NCBI GenBank assembly: GCA_017798125.1
Contig: CP059070.1
Location: 1,736,001 to 1,800,000 of the forward strand
Direction of reading: 5' to 3'
DNA from: Cryomorphaceae bacterium
GTDB taxonomy: Bacteria > Bacteroidota > Bacteroidia > Flavobacteriales > ECT2AJA-044
Length of the DNA stretch: 64,000 nucleotides
The notes beneath the pieces are model-generated. The model did no database searches, was not told where the DNA came from, and worked only from the letters and a program-made list of their open reading frames with translations. Below, piece by piece: positions 63,063-64,000 of the stretch. Within the stretch, counting starts at the first letter, position 1. Each line of letters starts with the position of its first letter. Made by a program: the position numbers and the translations under genes.

Positions 63063-63078
63063 GGACTCTACGGCCCGA
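63063..63078 (-). repeat. Decayed hairpin repeat copy (dnaN upstream)
   Basis: On the minus strand TTC, GGGCC, loop GTA, then GAGTC; only the two or three inner pairs form. Its spacing, loop and left arm match the family, so it reads as a damaged copy 30 bases from copy 18. Confidence 0.4.
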
Positions 63079-63089
63079 AAAGAAATCAA

Positions 63090-64000
63090 CTACTTACTAA
63101 CAAGCGCCTCTCCTTCAAAGTAGTTTCTGCTCCTAAGAACTCGACGTAAGGCGTAGTTCTGAATTAAGATGAAATCCTTCCCATTGAGCAGAGCGTAAAA
63201 GCGGTCCAAATCGTAGGACCGAGGGGTTCCGTCCTCATTCACTGTTCCTGGAAGTGCCTTTTTGTAGTAAGCCACAAGCTCTGTGTCTCGATCTCCAGCG
63301 CCTTCAATGCGCAAAGTGAATACAGGTTCACTTCCGAGAATGCTGTCCTTCTTAGCCCAGATACGGTCTTCTTCCGTGATTAACCCTTCGAAATAAATTC
63401 GCCCGAACTCACTCAAGTATCCCAGAGCAGCCGCCGAATCAAATAAAATGGGCTCATTACCTGGCCAGCTGCGAACCCCAACGGTTCCTGCGGAAGGCTG
63501 CTCTATGGCAAACCCGGCTTCAGGCTCTCGATGATATTGCAACGTAAGACGCTCAATGCGATCAGCACTAATTCCGACAATGCTTCGATCTCGCCACAGC
63601 ATGGGGTCTGCGAAGTACCGTGTGTTCAGGAAACCGTTGAATCCTGGGATATGTACCAAATAGGGGCCATCGGAGCCCTTGATCATCATGTATGTCCCAA
63701 GCAAGTCCGGAGCGTTTCCACCCACGTAGAAGTGCTTTACCGCGGCGCCTTTGCTCTCCACAATAACTTCGAGACCGCGAGTGCTCATCATATTCATCAC
63801 GCGCTCCTTGGCATTTTCCGGTGCAAAGCTTCTCATCTCTTGGCGCTTCAAGGTCTCCATCAGTACCTCCATAGCATCAGGACGTACGGGATATTGACCG
63901 TCGACCATCCAGCCGTCTTCGGTTCTGATCAACACTGTTTCTTTTGGACGCTTGTCTTTAATCACAATTCGATCCACTGCTGCGGTATCTTCAACTGTGA
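63090..64000 (-). CDS. DUF4340 protein (5' end off window)
   Basis: The frame is open to the right edge; it reads TVEDTAAVDRIVIKDKRPKETVLIRTEDGWMVDGQYPVRPDAMEVLMETL. DUF4340 proteins have an N-terminal membrane helix (missing here) and a large extracytoplasmic beta-rich part with repeated I-x-x-I-x-L segments; family members often follow gliding-type ABC transporter genes gldF/gldG in Bacteroidota, which should lie just right of the window. The stop is 95 bases upstream of dnaN. Function unknown. Confidence 0.85.
   Translation of the reverse strand, partial: TVEDTAAVDRIVIKDKRPKETVLIRTEDGWMVDGQYPVRPDAMEVLMETLKRQEMRSFAPENAKERVMNMMSTRGLEVIVESKGAAVKHFYVGGNAPDLLGTYMMIKGSDGPYLVHIPGFNGFLNTRYFADPMLWRDRSIVGISADRIERLTLQYHREPEAGFAIEQPSAGTVGVRSWPGNEPILFDSAAALGYLSEFGRIYFEGLITEEDRIWAKKDSILGSEPVFTLRIEGAGDRDTELVAYYKKALPGTVNEDGTPRSYDLDRFYALLNGKDFILIQNYALRRVLRSRNYFEGEALVSK

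Noticed and set aside
1-64000. Insertion sequences, prophage, CRISPR arrays, integrons or rRNA operons
   Set aside because: No transposase, integrase, cas gene or long direct repeat was seen; the gene content is housekeeping in character.

Overview
The window is a gene-dense chromosomal segment (about 58 protein genes, one tRNA, no intergenic gap above 300 bases) from a member of the Bacteroidota, most likely Flavobacteriales. The evidence is: secreted proteins ending in a T9SS-type sorting domain (YPNPA motif), a GWxTD lipoprotein, DUF4340 next to dnaN, the Bat aerotolerance locus, a prolyl-tRNA synthetase of the archaeal/eukaryal type, and promoters of the Bacteroidota form TTTG-N19-TAnnTTTG. 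Base composition is near 50 % G+C. A Cryomorphaceae/Schleiferiaceae-like lineage is an inference only. Both edges cut genes (a UbiD decarboxylase at the left, a DUF4340 protein at the right).

Layout. 1-11 kb: UbiD decarboxylase, a T9SS-exported M1 aminopeptidase, patatin and ArfB (divergent, 12 bases apart), RlmB, GWxTD lipoprotein, RmuC, an Omp85-like barrel and Ung. 11-14 kb: a 42-residue lipoprotein, a barrel-like protein, LipA and a type I GAPDH. 14-19 kb (minus): lpxK-punA-gatB-tlpA-like-lpxH as one overlapping operon. 19-23 kb: Nif3-like protein, a degenerate zinc-ribbon coiled-coil protein and a TPR protein. 23-27.5 kb: a FadL-type porin with an interrupted W/N/G-rich exported protein, then proS, tRNA-Glu and rpsT. 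27.5-34 kb (minus): a tightly coupled five-gene operon of S41 peptidase, cNMP-domain histidine kinase, receiver/thioredoxin-reductase fusion, EgtB and EgtD. 34-37.4 kb: radC, wecB and a polysaccharide-deacetylase-like gene. 37.4-45 kb (minus): sulfatase, then MoxR-DUF58-DUF4381-BatA-BatB/C-BatD. 45-50.6 kb: upp, yjjG, a second 480-residue GAPDH and HtrA. 50.7-55 kb: dapF-GNAT-heptaheme cytochrome/TPR-mltG, with stop/start overlaps. 55-64 kb (minus): DUF4340, dnaN, phosphoesterase, exonuclease/GIY-YIG, DUF2807, a phosphoglucomutase split by an in-frame stop, and a tandem pair of PKD/T9SS proteins.

Two observations stand out. First, a family of 16-19-base hairpins is scattered through the window: 18 copies plus one decayed copy. 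Each reads ATC, a 5-base stem ending in CC, a loop of G...A, and the complementary stem. Stem bases change in compensating pairs (GGCCC/GGGCC, GCGCC/GGCGC, GGGCC/GGCCC, GAGCC/GGCTC). Sixteen copies lie inside protein genes and recur as the same peptides in unrelated proteins (ALRAD five times, I-x-P-Q-A four times). It looks like a protein-tolerated mobile or selected palindrome family. Second, the operon at 27.6-34.2 kb couples a nucleotide-binding-domain sensor kinase to a receiver fused to a thioredoxin-reductase-like flavoprotein, directly joined to ergothioneine-type biosynthesis genes, suggesting a thiol-redox signalling and defence unit.

Three gene lesions (in-frame TAA in phosphoglucomutase, in-frame TGA in a signal peptide, no ATG for the Omp85-like gene) could be real or sequence errors.
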